Shown here one piece after another: positions 1-8,238 of a DNA stretch of 64,000 bases. Position 1 is the first letter of the stretch, and every line of letters starts with the position of its first letter. A model generated the notes under the pieces. It was not told the origin of the DNA. It searched no databases and was given only the letters and a program-made list of their open reading frames with translations. Origin of the DNA: Tardiphaga sp. 709 (lineage in GTDB: Bacteria; Pseudomonadota; Alphaproteobacteria; Rhizobiales; Xanthobacteraceae); contig NZ_CP135529.1 of the NCBI RefSeq assembly GCF_032401055.1, positions 6,136,501-6,200,500 of the forward strand, read 5' to 3'. The translations under genes and the position numbers were made by a program.

Positions 1-114
1 CGCGTCAAGGCCGATCCGGCCGTGGCCTCCGGGACATTCGTGACCACGGTGACCGATGTGGTCGGCTTCTTCGCCTTCCTCGGCATCGCGACGCTGTGGT
101 TCGGGCTGAAGTAG
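1..114 (+). CDS. mgtE: Magnesium transporter MgtE, C-terminal end (partial)
   Basis: The first 37 codons of the window read in frame to a TAG stop. The peptide contains [18 protein letters not shown] followed by a hydrophobic stretch, [12 protein letters not shown]. This matches the last transmembrane helix of MgtE-family Mg2+ channels, where the DPAxxSxPxxTTxxD signature lines the pore. The 5' part lies outside the window, so the cytoplasmic N and CBS domains cannot be checked. Family assignment rests on this short but characteristic segment. Confidence 0.75.
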   Translation, partial: RVKADPAVASGTFVTTVTDVVGFFAFLGIATLWFGLK

Positions 115-213
115 TTCGCAGTCCGTATAATGGATAAAGCGCAGCGAAACCCATCGCTTTCAATGCACCTGATGATGGATTTGGCTCGGCAGTATCGGAG
201 ACAGAGCGTTATT

Positions 214-594
214 ATGGCTACGAAGGGGTTCGCTGCTGCTGCAATAGCGATAGCCCTTTGTATGCCGTCGATGTCCTTTGCAGACAGCAGGAATGGGGAG
301 CGGATTTTCTTGAACCGCTGCGCCATGTGCCACGGAAACAACGTTAAGGGCACAGGGCCTTTGGCTGATAAAAGCAGTCCGCCTGCACCCAATCTCACGA
401 CACCCGAGTTCAAGAAGCGTCTGCTCGATTATCCCGGTGTCATTGTATCGTCCGTGATACTCCGTCCCAACGGCGATCTCATTCCAAGGACCTTGCGCGA
501 AAACGGCGTCAAATTGCCTCCGTTCGCATGGACGGTTAAGGACTTTCGCGATCTGAATGAGTATCTGACTGACAAGATCGCTAAGACCAAATGA
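214..594 (+). CDS. Secreted c-type cytochrome (single haem)
   Basis: The protein is about 126 aa from the chosen ATG at 214. That start places a Sec signal peptide (MATKGFAAAAIAIALC...SFA) at the N-terminus; an in-frame ATG at 130 would add 28 charged residues before it and is less likely. A CAMCH haem-binding motif sits at residues 36-40, followed by GNNVKGTGPLADKSSPPAPN, typical of small class I periplasmic cytochromes c. A methionine suitable as distal ligand is not obvious in the C-terminal half, where PRTLRENGVKLPPFAW occupies the usual place. It probably carries electrons in the periplasm; the partner is not visible nearby. Confidence 0.8.
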   Translation: MATKGFAAAAIAIALCMPSMSFADSRNGERIFLNRCAMCHGNNVKGTGPLADKSSPPAPNLTTPEFKKRLLDYPGVIVSSVILRPNGDLIPRTLRENGVKLPPFAWTVKDFRDLNEYLTDKIAKTK

Positions 595-668
595 TCAAGG
601 TGTCGCGCAATTCCTGATGACTCGTGGCTGATGGGACTGAACCCAAGATGGGAACGCTGTTGCCGGAT

Positions 669-800
669 TCATGAGGGGCTGTTTCGATAGCGCAACGAAT
701 TCATCGTCCCCGATGGGATCGGTTGACCCTGAACGAAGAACGATAAGTTGACCGAATCCATCGGTGCTTCAGTCGGCAGCGCCAATACGTCGTTTTCCAT
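669..800 (-). CDS. Small ORF, 43 aa, possible gene remnant
   Basis: This frame lies in the 290-bp gap between the cytochrome and the XRE regulator. It begins with ATG preceded by AAGGAG eight bases upstream, a good ribosome binding site, and ends at TGA. The peptide contains VNLSFFVQGQPIPSGTMNSL, which faintly resembles the N-terminus of RusA-like Holliday junction resolvases (FxVxGxPxPxG). It stops before any catalytic aspartates, so it would be a truncated remnant if that resemblance is real. The rest of the gap shows nothing recognisable. Low confidence. Confidence 0.3.
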   Translation of the reverse strand: MENDVLALPTEAPMDSVNLSFFVQGQPIPSGTMNSLRYRNSPS

Positions 801-884
801 CACGGAGTCTCCTTCGCACCTTCTCGCCATGCCGGTACGGAACATTCACCGCTCCTTAACGGTAATAGTCGACCATCGCGCGCA

Positions 885-1217
885 ATGAGGTCGAACATGC
901 GCTTGCGGTTGAAGGCTGACGGACGGATCGTCGAATTGCGGGACGGGCACGAAGTGCCGCTGGTGCCCGATATGCCTGTTGTGCCGGAGCCGGTCGCGGT
1001 GCGACCCGGCGAAGCGGAAGTTCGCAATCTGCGCCGCCGTGCGCAGCTGACCCAGATGGAATTTGCCGCGCGTCTTGGCGTTCCCGTCGAGACGATCCGT
1101 AATTGGGAGCAGGGCAAGCGCATGCCGCGCGGTCCGGCCCGGGCCTTGCTGGCGGTGATCGCACACGCGCCGGAGACGGTGTTCGCGGCGCTTGCACCGG
1201 TTGCTGCGGACGCCTGA
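885..1217 (+). CDS. XRE-family helix-turn-helix regulator
   Basis: The protein is 110 aa. The C-terminal half, about residues 45-95, is a lambda-repressor-like HTH: LTQMEFAARLGVPVETIRNW followed by EQGKRMPRGPARALL. This form is typical of HigA/NadS-type antitoxins and small autoregulators. The N-terminal ~40 residues are short and basic, then proline-rich. An in-frame ATG at 897 is an alternative start. No toxin gene is visible on either side, so an antitoxin role is only a family-level possibility. It is predicted to be cytoplasmic and DNA-binding. Confidence 0.75.
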   Translation: MRSNMRLRLKADGRIVELRDGHEVPLVPDMPVVPEPVAVRPGEAEVRNLRRRAQLTQMEFAARLGVPVETIRNWEQGKRMPRGPARALLAVIAHAPETVFAALAPVAADA

Positions 1218-1310
1218 ACGATCGTTGTGGATTATCGCCTGCGCTGACGCGCCGGTCATGTCCGGGACAAGCTTGTCGGCGTTCGTATCGTTCCTCTGTC
1301 AGAGGAGAAG

Positions 1311-2131
1311 ATGATGCAGTTCGTGGAAGCAAACGGCGCCCGCATCCCGGCCATTGGCCTCGGGACATGGGAACTGCGTGGCCGCGCTTGTGCACGCGTC
1401 GTCGAACAGGCGATCCGGCTCGGCTATCGCCACATCGACACCGCACAGGTCTATGAAAACGAGCGCGATGTCGGCGAGGGCATCCACGCGTCGCACATTC
1501 GCCGTGACGAGATGTTCGTGACGACCAAGGTCTGGACCACGCATTTCGCGCCTCACAATCTCGAACGCTCCGTGAAGGAGAGCCTGACCAGGCTGCGGAT
1601 GACCGAGGTCGATCTGCTGTTGCTGCACTGGCCCAATCCGCAGGTGCCGCTGGAGGAAACCCTTGGCGCACTGGCGCATGCCAGGCAGATGGGCCTGACC
1701 CGGCATATCGGCCTGTCGAATTTCACCGTGGCGCTGATCGAACAGGCTGTCGCCGCATGTCCCGCGCCGCTGGTCTGCGATCAGGTCGAGTACCATCCCT
1801 ATCTCGATCAGGCGAAGGTGCAGGGCGCCTGCCGGCAGAATGGTCTGGCCATGGTCGCCTACAGCCCCATCGCCCGGGCAATGTCCGCGGCGACGAAACG
1901 CTTTCCGACATCGGCAAGGCACATGGCAAGAGCGCGGCACAGGTGTGCCTGCGCTGGCTGGTCCAGCAGGGCGCGGCGGCGATCCCGCGCACCTCCAAGG
2001 TCGAGCGTCTGTCGGAAAATATCGACGTGTTCGATTTCATGCTGTCCGAAAACGAGATGACGCGGATTTCGCATCTGGCGCACCCGAAGGGGCGGCTGAC
2101 CGACTACGGCTTCGCGCCGAAATGGGATTGA
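1311..2131 (+). pseudogene. Aldo/keto reductase, frameshifted
   Basis: The reading frame starts at 1311 and encodes an AKR (2,5-diketo-gluconate reductase/DkgB type). The full catalytic tetrad is visible: D43, Y48, K73 and H106 (HIDTAQVYEN, TTKVW, LLLLHWPNP). After AYSPIAR the frame is lost, and the remaining ~80 residues (DETLSDIGKAHGKSAAQVCL, AIPRTSKVERL) continue in the +2 frame to a stop at 2131. The break coincides with the G run at 1876-1878; adding one G restores an uninterrupted ~273-aa protein of normal family length. It is either a recent pseudogene or a sequencing error in a G homopolymer. Unrepaired, the product would end in missense sequence at 2060. Confidence 0.85.
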
Positions 2132-2217
2132 TCCATCAGGCCAACCGGCATTTGCCGCATTGATCTTGTGGACGGGATGGCTCATGCAGTGACACCGTCC
2201 GGCAAGCCAAGGGCCTC

Positions 2218-3021
2218 ATGTTTTTCACGTTCTCCAAGATGCTCGGCTTCTTCACGGAGCCGTCCAATGCGATCGCCATCATCTGCGTGATCGGCATTGT
2301 GCTGGTGCTGCTGCAACGCCAGCGTGTCGGAACATTGCTGGTCACCTTTGGCATCCTGTTGCTGCTGCTGTTCGGCTATTCGCCTGTTGGCAATGTGCTG
2401 ATGCTGTCGCTGACCGAGCGTTTTCCGAAATGGCAGGACGATGGCCGCGCACCCGACGGCATCATCGTGCTCGGCGGCGCGATCGATTCGGATTCGTCCG
2501 CGGCACGCGGCTCGCTGGAGATCAATTCGGCCGGCGAGCGGATAACGGCGATGCTGGAGCTGGCGCGCCGCTATCCGCAGGCGCGCATCGTCTTCACCGG
2601 CGGCGCCGGCAGCCTGATTGAAAAGTCGCTGTCCGAAGCGCCGGTGGCCGGCGAGCTGCTGCAGCGTTTCGGCGTGGCCCCCGAACGCGTCACGCTTGAA
2701 ACCGCCTCCCGCACCACGGACGAAAATGCCGCCTTCACCGCAGGCCTGGTGTCGCCGAAGCCTGGCGAGCGCTGGCTGCTGGTGACGTCCGCCTGGCATA
2801 TGCCGCGCGCGATCGGCGCGTTCCGCAGGGTCGGATTCGATGTCGACGCCTATCCGGTGGACTGGCGCACGCGCGGCTGGATCGACGCCACCGAGACCTT
2901 CGATTCCGCCAGCGCCGGCCTTGGCCGGAGCGACATCGCGGTTCACGAATGGGTGGGGCTGATCACCTATTGGCTCGCGGGCCGCAGCAACGAGTTGCTG
3001 CCGGGGCCGAAGACGCGGTGA
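2218..3021 (+). CDS. YdcF/ElyC-family membrane protein (DUF218)
   Basis: The protein is 267 aa. Two N-terminal transmembrane helices (about residues 15-32 and 40-60) are followed by a DUF218 domain with the typical opening DGIIVLGGAI, then ARIVFTGGAGSL and TSAWHMPRAIGAFRRVGFDV. ElyC/YdcF proteins act at the inner membrane and are linked to envelope polysaccharide metabolism in E. coli; the reaction is not established. It follows the damaged aldo/keto reductase by 86 bp and converges on the DUF3253 gene. Confidence 0.85.
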   Translation: MFFTFSKMLGFFTEPSNAIAIICVIGIVLVLLQRQRVGTLLVTFGILLLLLFGYSPVGNVLMLSLTERFPKWQDDGRAPDGIIVLGGAIDSDSSAARGSLEINSAGERITAMLELARRYPQARIVFTGGAGSLIEKSLSEAPVAGELLQRFGVAPERVTLETASRTTDENAAFTAGLVSPKPGERWLLVTSAWHMPRAIGAFRRVGFDVDAYPVDWRTRGWIDATETFDSASAGLGRSDIAVHEWVGLITYWLAGRSNELLPGPKTR

Positions 3022-3025
3022 CAGG

Positions 3026-3337
3026 TCACTCCGCCTTCGGCAGCCCCAGCCGATAGACGCCGCGGAAGTCGTTGGGATCCTCGACCGGCTTGCCCTTGCG
3101 ATAGATCACCAGCTTGCCATCCAGCGCGAGCGCCACGGCGGCGCGGCGGATCGGCATCAGCAGCGCGTGCCAGTCGCCCTCGGGCTCGATCACATGCGCG
3201 ATCTCAGGCGGGCTCAGCGTGCCCGTGCCGTTGCGGGTGAGCGCGTCGAGGATCGCCTCGTCGAGCGGCAAGGGCTTCGGTTTCGGGGCCAGCTTGGCGG
3301 CTGACGGCTTTGGGGTCTTTGGAGGGGATTTGGCCAT
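3026..3337 (-). CDS. DUF3253 domain protein
   Basis: The protein is 103 aa: a lysine/proline-rich N-terminal tail (residues 1-25), then a small winged-helix-like DUF3253 domain (LDEAILDALTRNGTGTLSPP, WHALLMPIRRAAVALALDGK, LVIYRKGKPVEDP). The fold suggests nucleic-acid binding but no function is known. It is convergent with the YdcF gene, with stop codons four bases apart. Confidence 0.7.
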   Translation of the reverse strand: MAKSPPKTPKPSAAKLAPKPKPLPLDEAILDALTRNGTGTLSPPEIAHVIEPEGDWHALLMPIRRAAVALALDGKLVIYRKGKPVEDPNDFRGVYRLGLPKAE

Positions 3338-3453
3338 GCACTGCCATGACCGATCGCACCGCGCGACGCAAGCTGTGGCTTGGCGGACATGGCGCGGGGA
3401 AGGGCACGACGCTATGATCGGGCCAGTCGGCGTACAGAAGTCTCATTAGCCCC

Positions 3454-4389
3454 ATGGAACCAAGGCACCTCATCCGCGCAGCGATTGCCGTCTCGGTGGT
3501 CGGCCATCTCGCTTTGGCGGCTGGGGTCTATTTCGCCGATGCGCGTCCGATGGAGCAGCATGAGGAGAGCGTTGCCGTCGATCTGGTAACGCCGCAGCAG
3601 CTCGCAGAGGCGGAGAAGAAGGCCGAGGAGACGCCGCCGGAGCCAGAGAAAAAGCCCGAACCGGAAAAGCCGGAATTTCGGCTGCCCGATTTGACCAACA
3701 AGCCGACCCTGGAAGAGCAGAAGACGCAGGCCGTCGCCGCCAAACCGCAGTCGTCGACGCATAACACCCCGCCGCAGCCGCAAAAGACGTCGCCGCAGCA
3801 ACCCGCGCCGTCACCGCAGCAACAGGCCGCCCAGCAACCGCCGCCGCCTCAGCAGCAACAGGCCCAGCAGCCGCAGGCCACTCCCGCAACGCCGCCTCCG
3901 TCACCGCCACCGGCCGCGCAGCCATCGCTGCAGCAGCAGGCTGCCTTGCAGGCTCAGCCGCCGGCGCCGCAGCCCGGCCCGCAGCAGGCGCCGCCACAGC
4001 CCGAGGCCGATATCACCGTGAAATACGGCGTCATGCTGGGGCTGCCTGAAGGCTTCGGCGGCGGCGCCGCGTCGGAGCAGGCGGACCTGTCGAAGCTGGA
4101 TATCGCCGCTTTCCGGCGGCATCTCAAAACCTGTTCGAAATTGCCCACCACCGTCGCGCGGGGCGATGACGCCAAGGTCAAGCTGCGCGCGGTGTTTTCG
4201 CCGGATGGCCGGCTAGTTGCCGAGCCCACGGTGATCGAGGTCCGGCGGCCGGCCAAGGCCGCGCTCTTGATGCAGGCAGCCAAGCAGGCGCTGGAAGCCT
4301 GCCAGCCCTATGCGATGCTGCCGGCCGACAAATACGACGAGTGGAAAGTGCTCGATCTCGATTTTACGCCGCAGGATTTCGCGGGGTAA
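3454..4389 (+). CDS. TolA/TonB-like energy-transducing protein
   Basis: The protein is 311 aa. An N-terminal membrane anchor (about residues 7-28) is followed by an acidic Glu/Lys/Pro segment (PPEPEKKPEPEKPEF) and a long Pro/Gln-rich linker (about residues 100-185). The C-terminal domain of ~110 residues (DLSKLDIAAFRRHLKTCSKL, VKLRAVFSPDGRLVAEPTV) resembles TolA/TonB C-terminal domains. Such proteins span the periplasm and couple inner-membrane energy to the outer membrane. No exbBD/tolQR genes are adjacent, so its partner is unknown. The 3' end overlaps the convergent DUF599 gene by 26 bp. Confidence 0.7.
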   Translation: MEPRHLIRAAIAVSVVGHLALAAGVYFADARPMEQHEESVAVDLVTPQQLAEAEKKAEETPPEPEKKPEPEKPEFRLPDLTNKPTLEEQKTQAVAAKPQSSTHNTPPQPQKTSPQQPAPSPQQQAAQQPPPPQQQQAQQPQATPATPPPSPPPAAQPSLQQQAALQAQPPAPQPGPQQAPPQPEADITVKYGVMLGLPEGFGGGAASEQADLSKLDIAAFRRHLKTCSKLPTTVARGDDAKVKLRAVFSPDGRLVAEPTVIEVRRPAKAALLMQAAKQALEACQPYAMLPADKYDEWKVLDLDFTPQDFAG

Positions 4390-5083
4390 CCCTGATTTCG
4401 GCGTCGGGCGCCATGGCCTGCCAGGCATTGGAGGCGAACTGCCGGCGCCAGGTCACGATCACCACGGCTGCCGTCGAGACCAGGAACACCCAGGGGCTGA
4501 CGAACCAGCCGAGATAGCCGAGCGCGAAGAAGAAGGCGCGCTGCCCGCGGTTGAAGTGCCGGGCCGCTGCGCCGAACATCCGCGTGGTGCGCACCACATG
4601 CGCTTCGGCCTCCGGCGTGTCGCGCTTCGAGGCCAGCGGCATCGCACCGATCAGGATCGCGACGTAGTTGAACAGCCGGTATGACCAGGCGAATTTGAAG
4701 AACGCATAGACGAAAATCAGAATCAGCCCGAAGCATTTGATCTCCCACATGCCCGGCGTCGTGTTGAAGCCGAGCGGCAGGTTCTGCATCATCGGCATCA
4801 CTTCGTTGGTGGCGCGCAGCAGCGCCAGCGAGCCGCCGATGGCGATCAGCGTGGTCGAGGCAAACCACGCGGTACCGTTCTGCAGCGACGTCATGATATG
4901 GGTATCGACGATACGCGCCTCGCGCTCCAGCAGACGGCGCATCCAGACCTCACGATAGGCGTGCATGCGTGCCGATAGGCTGTCGCGGCCGTATTTGGTG
5001 TGCTCCAGCGTGATCGCATAGGTCGTCCACTCCAGGATGAAGAAGCCCAGCGCGAAGACGTCGACCCAGGAATAGTTGATCAT
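4364..5083 (-). CDS. DUF599 integral membrane protein
   Basis: The protein is 239 aa with at least four hydrophobic segments (near residues 8-25, 70-90, 105-135 and 185-215). Conserved DUF599 features include the N-terminal VFALGFFILEWTTYA, followed by a basic region, REVWMRRLLEREARIVDTHI. The function of the family is unknown. It is predicted to lie in the inner membrane. It is convergent with the TolA-like gene and overlaps its end. Confidence 0.8.
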   Translation of the reverse strand: MINYSWVDVFALGFFILEWTTYAITLEHTKYGRDSLSARMHAYREVWMRRLLEREARIVDTHIMTSLQNGTAWFASTTLIAIGGSLALLRATNEVMPMMQNLPLGFNTTPGMWEIKCFGLILIFVYAFFKFAWSYRLFNYVAILIGAMPLASKRDTPEAEAHVVRTTRMFGAAARHFNRGQRAFFFALGYLGWFVSPWVFLVSTAAVVIVTWRRQFASNAWQAMAPDAEIRVTPRNPAA

Positions 5084-5208
5084 GAAGCACCCATCGTATC
5101 AGTTGGCACTTCTGCCACGCATGCCGTGATGCAGCAACAAGCCTGTGCACGCGGCTTGCTTGCAGAGGCGCATGCGTGGCAATTTACCGGTCTCGCAAGG
5201 AGTGGTTG

Positions 5209-5865
5209 ATGTCGCTGTCGCTGGTGATCGGTAATAAGAATTATTCGTCGTGGTCGATGCGGCCATGGGTTGCGCTCAAGGCTGCCGGCATCCCCTTCGC
5301 GGAGGTGTTTGTGCCGCTGTACACGGATGCCGCCGACAAGCAGCGCATTCTCGATGTGACCCCGTCCGGCAAGGTGCCGGCGCTCGTCGATGGCGAGATC
5401 ACGGTGTGGGATTCGCTGGCGATCATCGAATATGCCGCCGAGCGTTTTCCGGATGCAAAGCTCTGGCCGGAAGACCGGGCCGCGCGCGCCCATGCGCGTT
5501 CGGTGTCTGCCGAGATGCATTCCGGCTTCATGCCGCTGCGCAACGAATGCGGTATGAACCTGCACCGGCCGGTCCGGGCGAAGGCGCTGTCCGACGATGC
5601 CAAGGCTAATATCCGGCGCATCCAGCAGATCTGGGCCGATTGCCGCGCGCGTTATGGCAAGTATGGACCGTATCTGTTCGGCGCCTTCAGCGGCGCGGAT
5701 GCCATGTATGCGCCGGTGGTACACCGGTTCCTGACCTACGACATCGATGTCACGCCGGAAGCCCGTGCGTATATGGATACGATGCAGGCGCTGCCGGCGT
5801 TCCGACAATGGAGCGACGAGGGCCTCGCCGAAACCATCGTGATCCCGCGCTTCGAGGATGACTGA
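5209..5865 (+). CDS. Glutathione S-transferase family protein
   Basis: The protein is 218 aa from the ATG at 5209, preceded by AAGGAG; an upstream in-frame ATG at 5176 lacks such a site. The N-terminal thioredoxin-like GST domain begins LVIGNKNYSSWSMRPWVALK, with the serine-rich active-site loop, and is followed by SGKVPALVDGEITVWDSLAI, the cis-Pro and glutathione-binding region. The C-terminal all-alpha domain runs from about residue 95. It likely conjugates or reduces electrophilic substrates with glutathione; the substrate is unknown. It is divergent from the DUF599 gene. Confidence 0.88.
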   Translation: MSLSLVIGNKNYSSWSMRPWVALKAAGIPFAEVFVPLYTDAADKQRILDVTPSGKVPALVDGEITVWDSLAIIEYAAERFPDAKLWPEDRAARAHARSVSAEMHSGFMPLRNECGMNLHRPVRAKALSDDAKANIRRIQQIWADCRARYGKYGPYLFGAFSGADAMYAPVVHRFLTYDIDVTPEARAYMDTMQALPAFRQWSDEGLAETIVIPRFEDD

Positions 5866-6025
5866 AACGTTTCGGTCGGAACGGGTCCCGGGTCGCGCCG
5901 CCACGATTTCGTCATGACCGGGGCCGTGCCATAACAACCGCATATTGCGGGTTCATGGCAGCCCGACTTTCTTTGGAAGCATTTTCCTTCGGAAATATGG
6001 CTTCCACATATGCGGGGACGACTCG

Positions 6026-6979
6026 ATGAACGGGGTATGGGCGAATTCGCTCGATCAAATCTGGCGCGCGCCAACGCTTCCGATGTGGCTCGCGCTGGCT
6101 GCGTCCATCTTCTTCGCCCTGATCGTGCTGGCAACGCTGCTGCGCGCCGAGAAGTCTGTCGCCAACGGTGCGCTGACCGTGATCACGCTGCTGGCGATCG
6201 GCGTAGCTGCCGCGGCGACGCTGCGCAAATCCGAAACCGCAGGGCAGGACGCCTCGCACGCCGCCGTTGCGGCGCCTCAGGTGACTGCCTCGCTGCCGGC
6301 GCTGTCCTGCCTCGACGATCTCGCCGGCGATATGGTACTCGCGGGCTGCGAGAAGGTGCTGTTCGGCTCGGCGGATTCGGTGGCGGCTGCCGTATCGGCC
6401 TCGGCTGCGCAGATCAATCGTTTGACGTCGTATGGCGATGTCGCCGCAGCGAATAAATCCATGACGCCTGAACTGGCGGGGCTGCGCCGCGCGATCGAAC
6501 GCGATCGCTACGGCCTGATTGCCTATGTGCTGCAATCGCGCGATCGCTGCATGCCGGAGAGCTGCGCTGCCTATGCCGCGTTGACCGATCACAAGCGGAT
6601 TGCCGCGAATATGGAAGAGCGGACCTATGAGGGCCTCGTGACGCGCTATGCGCCCGGCTGGAATGCGCCGCCTGCGGCTGCGGCCGCTGCGACGGGCGCG
6701 CTGGCCGGATTGCCGGCCTCGGTTCCGACCGGCAAGCCGACCACGGCCGATTTCCCGTCCTCGTCCTCGATCCCGCCGATCTCGATCATGACGGAAACGC
6801 CCGTGAAGCCGCCAGCCGCCGCCAATGCGCAGGCGCCTGCGCCGCGCGCCGCCACGACAACGCCGCCACCTGCGGCCGCGAAGAAGCAGCCCGCGCCGAA
6901 GACCGCCGCTCGTCCACAGGCGCCTGCCGCCGTAGCGCCCGTGCAGCTTGCACCGGAGGCTCCGCCGGCCGATAACTGA
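6026..6979 (+). CDS. Hypothetical inner-membrane protein with Ala/Pro-rich tail
   Basis: The protein is 317 aa from the ATG at 6026; an in-frame start at 5945 is possible but has no obvious ribosome binding site. Two N-terminal transmembrane helices (PMWLALAASIFFALIVLATL and a second near residue 50) precede a soluble region with paired cysteines (LSCLDDLAGDMVLAGCEKVL, RDRCMPESCAAYAAL). The last ~100 residues are low-complexity Ala/Pro/Thr. I do not recognise a named family. It is probably a periplasmic-facing anchored protein. Confidence 0.6.
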   Translation: MNGVWANSLDQIWRAPTLPMWLALAASIFFALIVLATLLRAEKSVANGALTVITLLAIGVAAAATLRKSETAGQDASHAAVAAPQVTASLPALSCLDDLAGDMVLAGCEKVLFGSADSVAAAVSASAAQINRLTSYGDVAAANKSMTPELAGLRRAIERDRYGLIAYVLQSRDRCMPESCAAYAALTDHKRIAANMEERTYEGLVTRYAPGWNAPPAAAAAATGALAGLPASVPTGKPTTADFPSSSSIPPISIMTETPVKPPAAANAQAPAPRAATTTPPPAAAKKQPAPKTAARPQAPAAVAPVQLAPEAPPADN

Positions 6980-7029
6980 GCGGTGGATAACGCCTTGTAA
7001 AACCGCGTCGCACTGCCGATTTCTGACCC

Positions 7030-7468
7030 ATGCCCCTGCATCTCATCAAGCTCGCCGTCGGCTGCGAGATCCATCGCGGATTTCAGGAGCTATCTCTCCG
7101 AACGGATGCGCGCAGCAAAAGCGCGCGGCGCACCTCAGCATCACATCCACATCACCCGCATGGTGCCGAAACGCGATGCCGAACTGCTCGACGGCGGTTC
7201 GCTCTACTGGGTGATCAAGGGCGAGATCGCGCTGCGCGAAAAGATTTTGGCCATCGAACCGTTTCGCGACAGCGACGGTATCAATCGCTGTCGCCTGGTG
7301 ATGCAGCCGAAGCCGGTCACGGTCGCGCCGCGCCCGCTGCGCCCGTTCCAGGGCTGGCGCTACCTCACCGACAAGGACGCCCCGCCGGATCTCGGCAAGG
7401 CCGCAGCGAGTATCGAAGCGATGCCGGAGCCGATGCGGCGCGAGCTGCGGGAACTGGGACTGCTGTAG
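7030..7468 (+). pseudogene. DUF1489 family protein, frameshifted
   Basis: The start MPLHLIKLAVGCE is the standard DUF1489 N-terminus. One base later the frame changes: removing the A at 7069 gives CE-SIADFRSYLSER joined to MRAAKARGAPQHHIHITRMV and on through GGSLYWVIKGEIALREK and PFQGWRYLTDKDAPPDL to the stop at 7468. The repaired protein would be about 145 aa, a normal size for the family. As written, translation from 7030 is out of frame after 13 residues; a shortened product could only start at the ATG at 7106. It is a single-base insertion, real or a sequencing error. The function of DUF1489 is unknown. Confidence 0.8.
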
Positions 7469-7494
7469 GGCAGGGCGTCATCATTGCTCCAGCC

Positions 7495-7622
7495 CGTCAT
7501 TCCGGGGCGCGAAGGCGGCAATGCCGCCGAAGCGCGAACCCGGAATCCCGGAGTGTTTTGCGCTGAACATGTCGAGATTCCGGGTTCGCCTGCGCGAAGG
7601 CGCGCAGCCGCCCCGGAATGAC
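7495..7622. repeat. GC-rich palindromic intergenic repeat (CATTCCGGGGCGC family), copy 1
   Basis: The left arm CGTCATTCCGGGGCGCGAAG is mirrored by CCCCGGAATGAC at the right, and an inner pair GCGAACCCGGAATC / GATTCCGGGTTCGC forms a second hairpin. This is a typical double-hairpin repeat of Bradyrhizobium-type genomes. It ends 22 bp before the ~590-bp element at 7645. A related array lies at 58176-58383. Confidence 0.85.
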
Positions 7623-7644
7623 TGTGTGGGGCGGTACGACAGTT

Positions 7645-8238
7645 CCTAAACATTTTTTCCTATTTCCCGTTGACAATATCCCTTTCTTGATTATATTCCC
7701 CCTCGTCCTGCCCCACCGAGAGGGGCGATCGCGATCGTCACGTTCGCGGGGTGGGATGCGGTGGACGCCGGAGATGCGGCGTTACGCGGTTTGGGGGTGA
7801 CGTCTGTCGTCGGGCAGGACGGATCTGCGCCAGCACTGCCACTGGCAAGGAGACGGCCGACCTTGGGATGGAAAGACCCCCTGGACAGTGTGACGGACGA
7901 CCAAGTCAAAACGCGTCCGGCTTACTCGCTTGAGGCTCCCTGTCCCTCCGCCGTGGGACCATCATTTTGGTGATCGGACCGTTCGCCAAGGCAAAGTGCA
8001 AGCAGGCTGAAAAAAACACCGTATGCGGAACGTCGGGCACTTGCTCGGCGCCTCCGAAAGTCCTGATGCACTCACACTTGCGGAAGACCGCATCGCATCA
8101 GGCCCAAGGGTGCAACGGGCACCTGGCGTTCCGCACGCCCTCTCACAGGGGGCAGGGAATGCAAGAGACGACGGCGCCCCCGCGCCGCAAACAATGGGGG
8201 TGATGACGCATGTCTGAAATGGAGTGGCTGCCTGACAG
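7645..8238 (+). repeat. ~590-bp repeated element, copy A (direct)
   Basis: The whole stretch from CCTAAACATTTTTTCCTAT to GGCTGCCTGACA has a second copy in inverted orientation at 57569-58155. By eye roughly nine of ten positions are shared, with several one- to three-base indels that break any common reading frame. Long blocks are identical, for example around GGTGGGATGCGGTGGACGCC and CGCCTCCGAAAGTCCTGATG. Indels out of phase argue that the conserved product is DNA or RNA, not protein. It carries a conserved promoter-like sequence near its 5' end. No transposase frame or clear terminal inverted repeats are seen. From 8239 to 8518 there is nothing recognisable apart from a small hairpin, CTGACA/TGTCAG, at 8232-8253. 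Confidence 0.85.
7670..7697 (+). promoter_or_regulatory. Sigma-70-type promoter inside repeated element A
   Basis: TTGACA at 7670-7675 and TATATT at 7692-7697 are separated by 16 bp. Both hexamers and the spacing are kept in copy B although the spacer differs (CTTTCTTGAT against CTGTATGGAC). This is the pattern expected of a functional promoter. Transcription would run rightward through the element. Confidence 0.6.

Noticed and set aside
885-1217. Toxin-antitoxin module
   Set aside because: The XRE protein looks antitoxin-like but no toxin frame (RelE, HigB, HipA) lies on either side.
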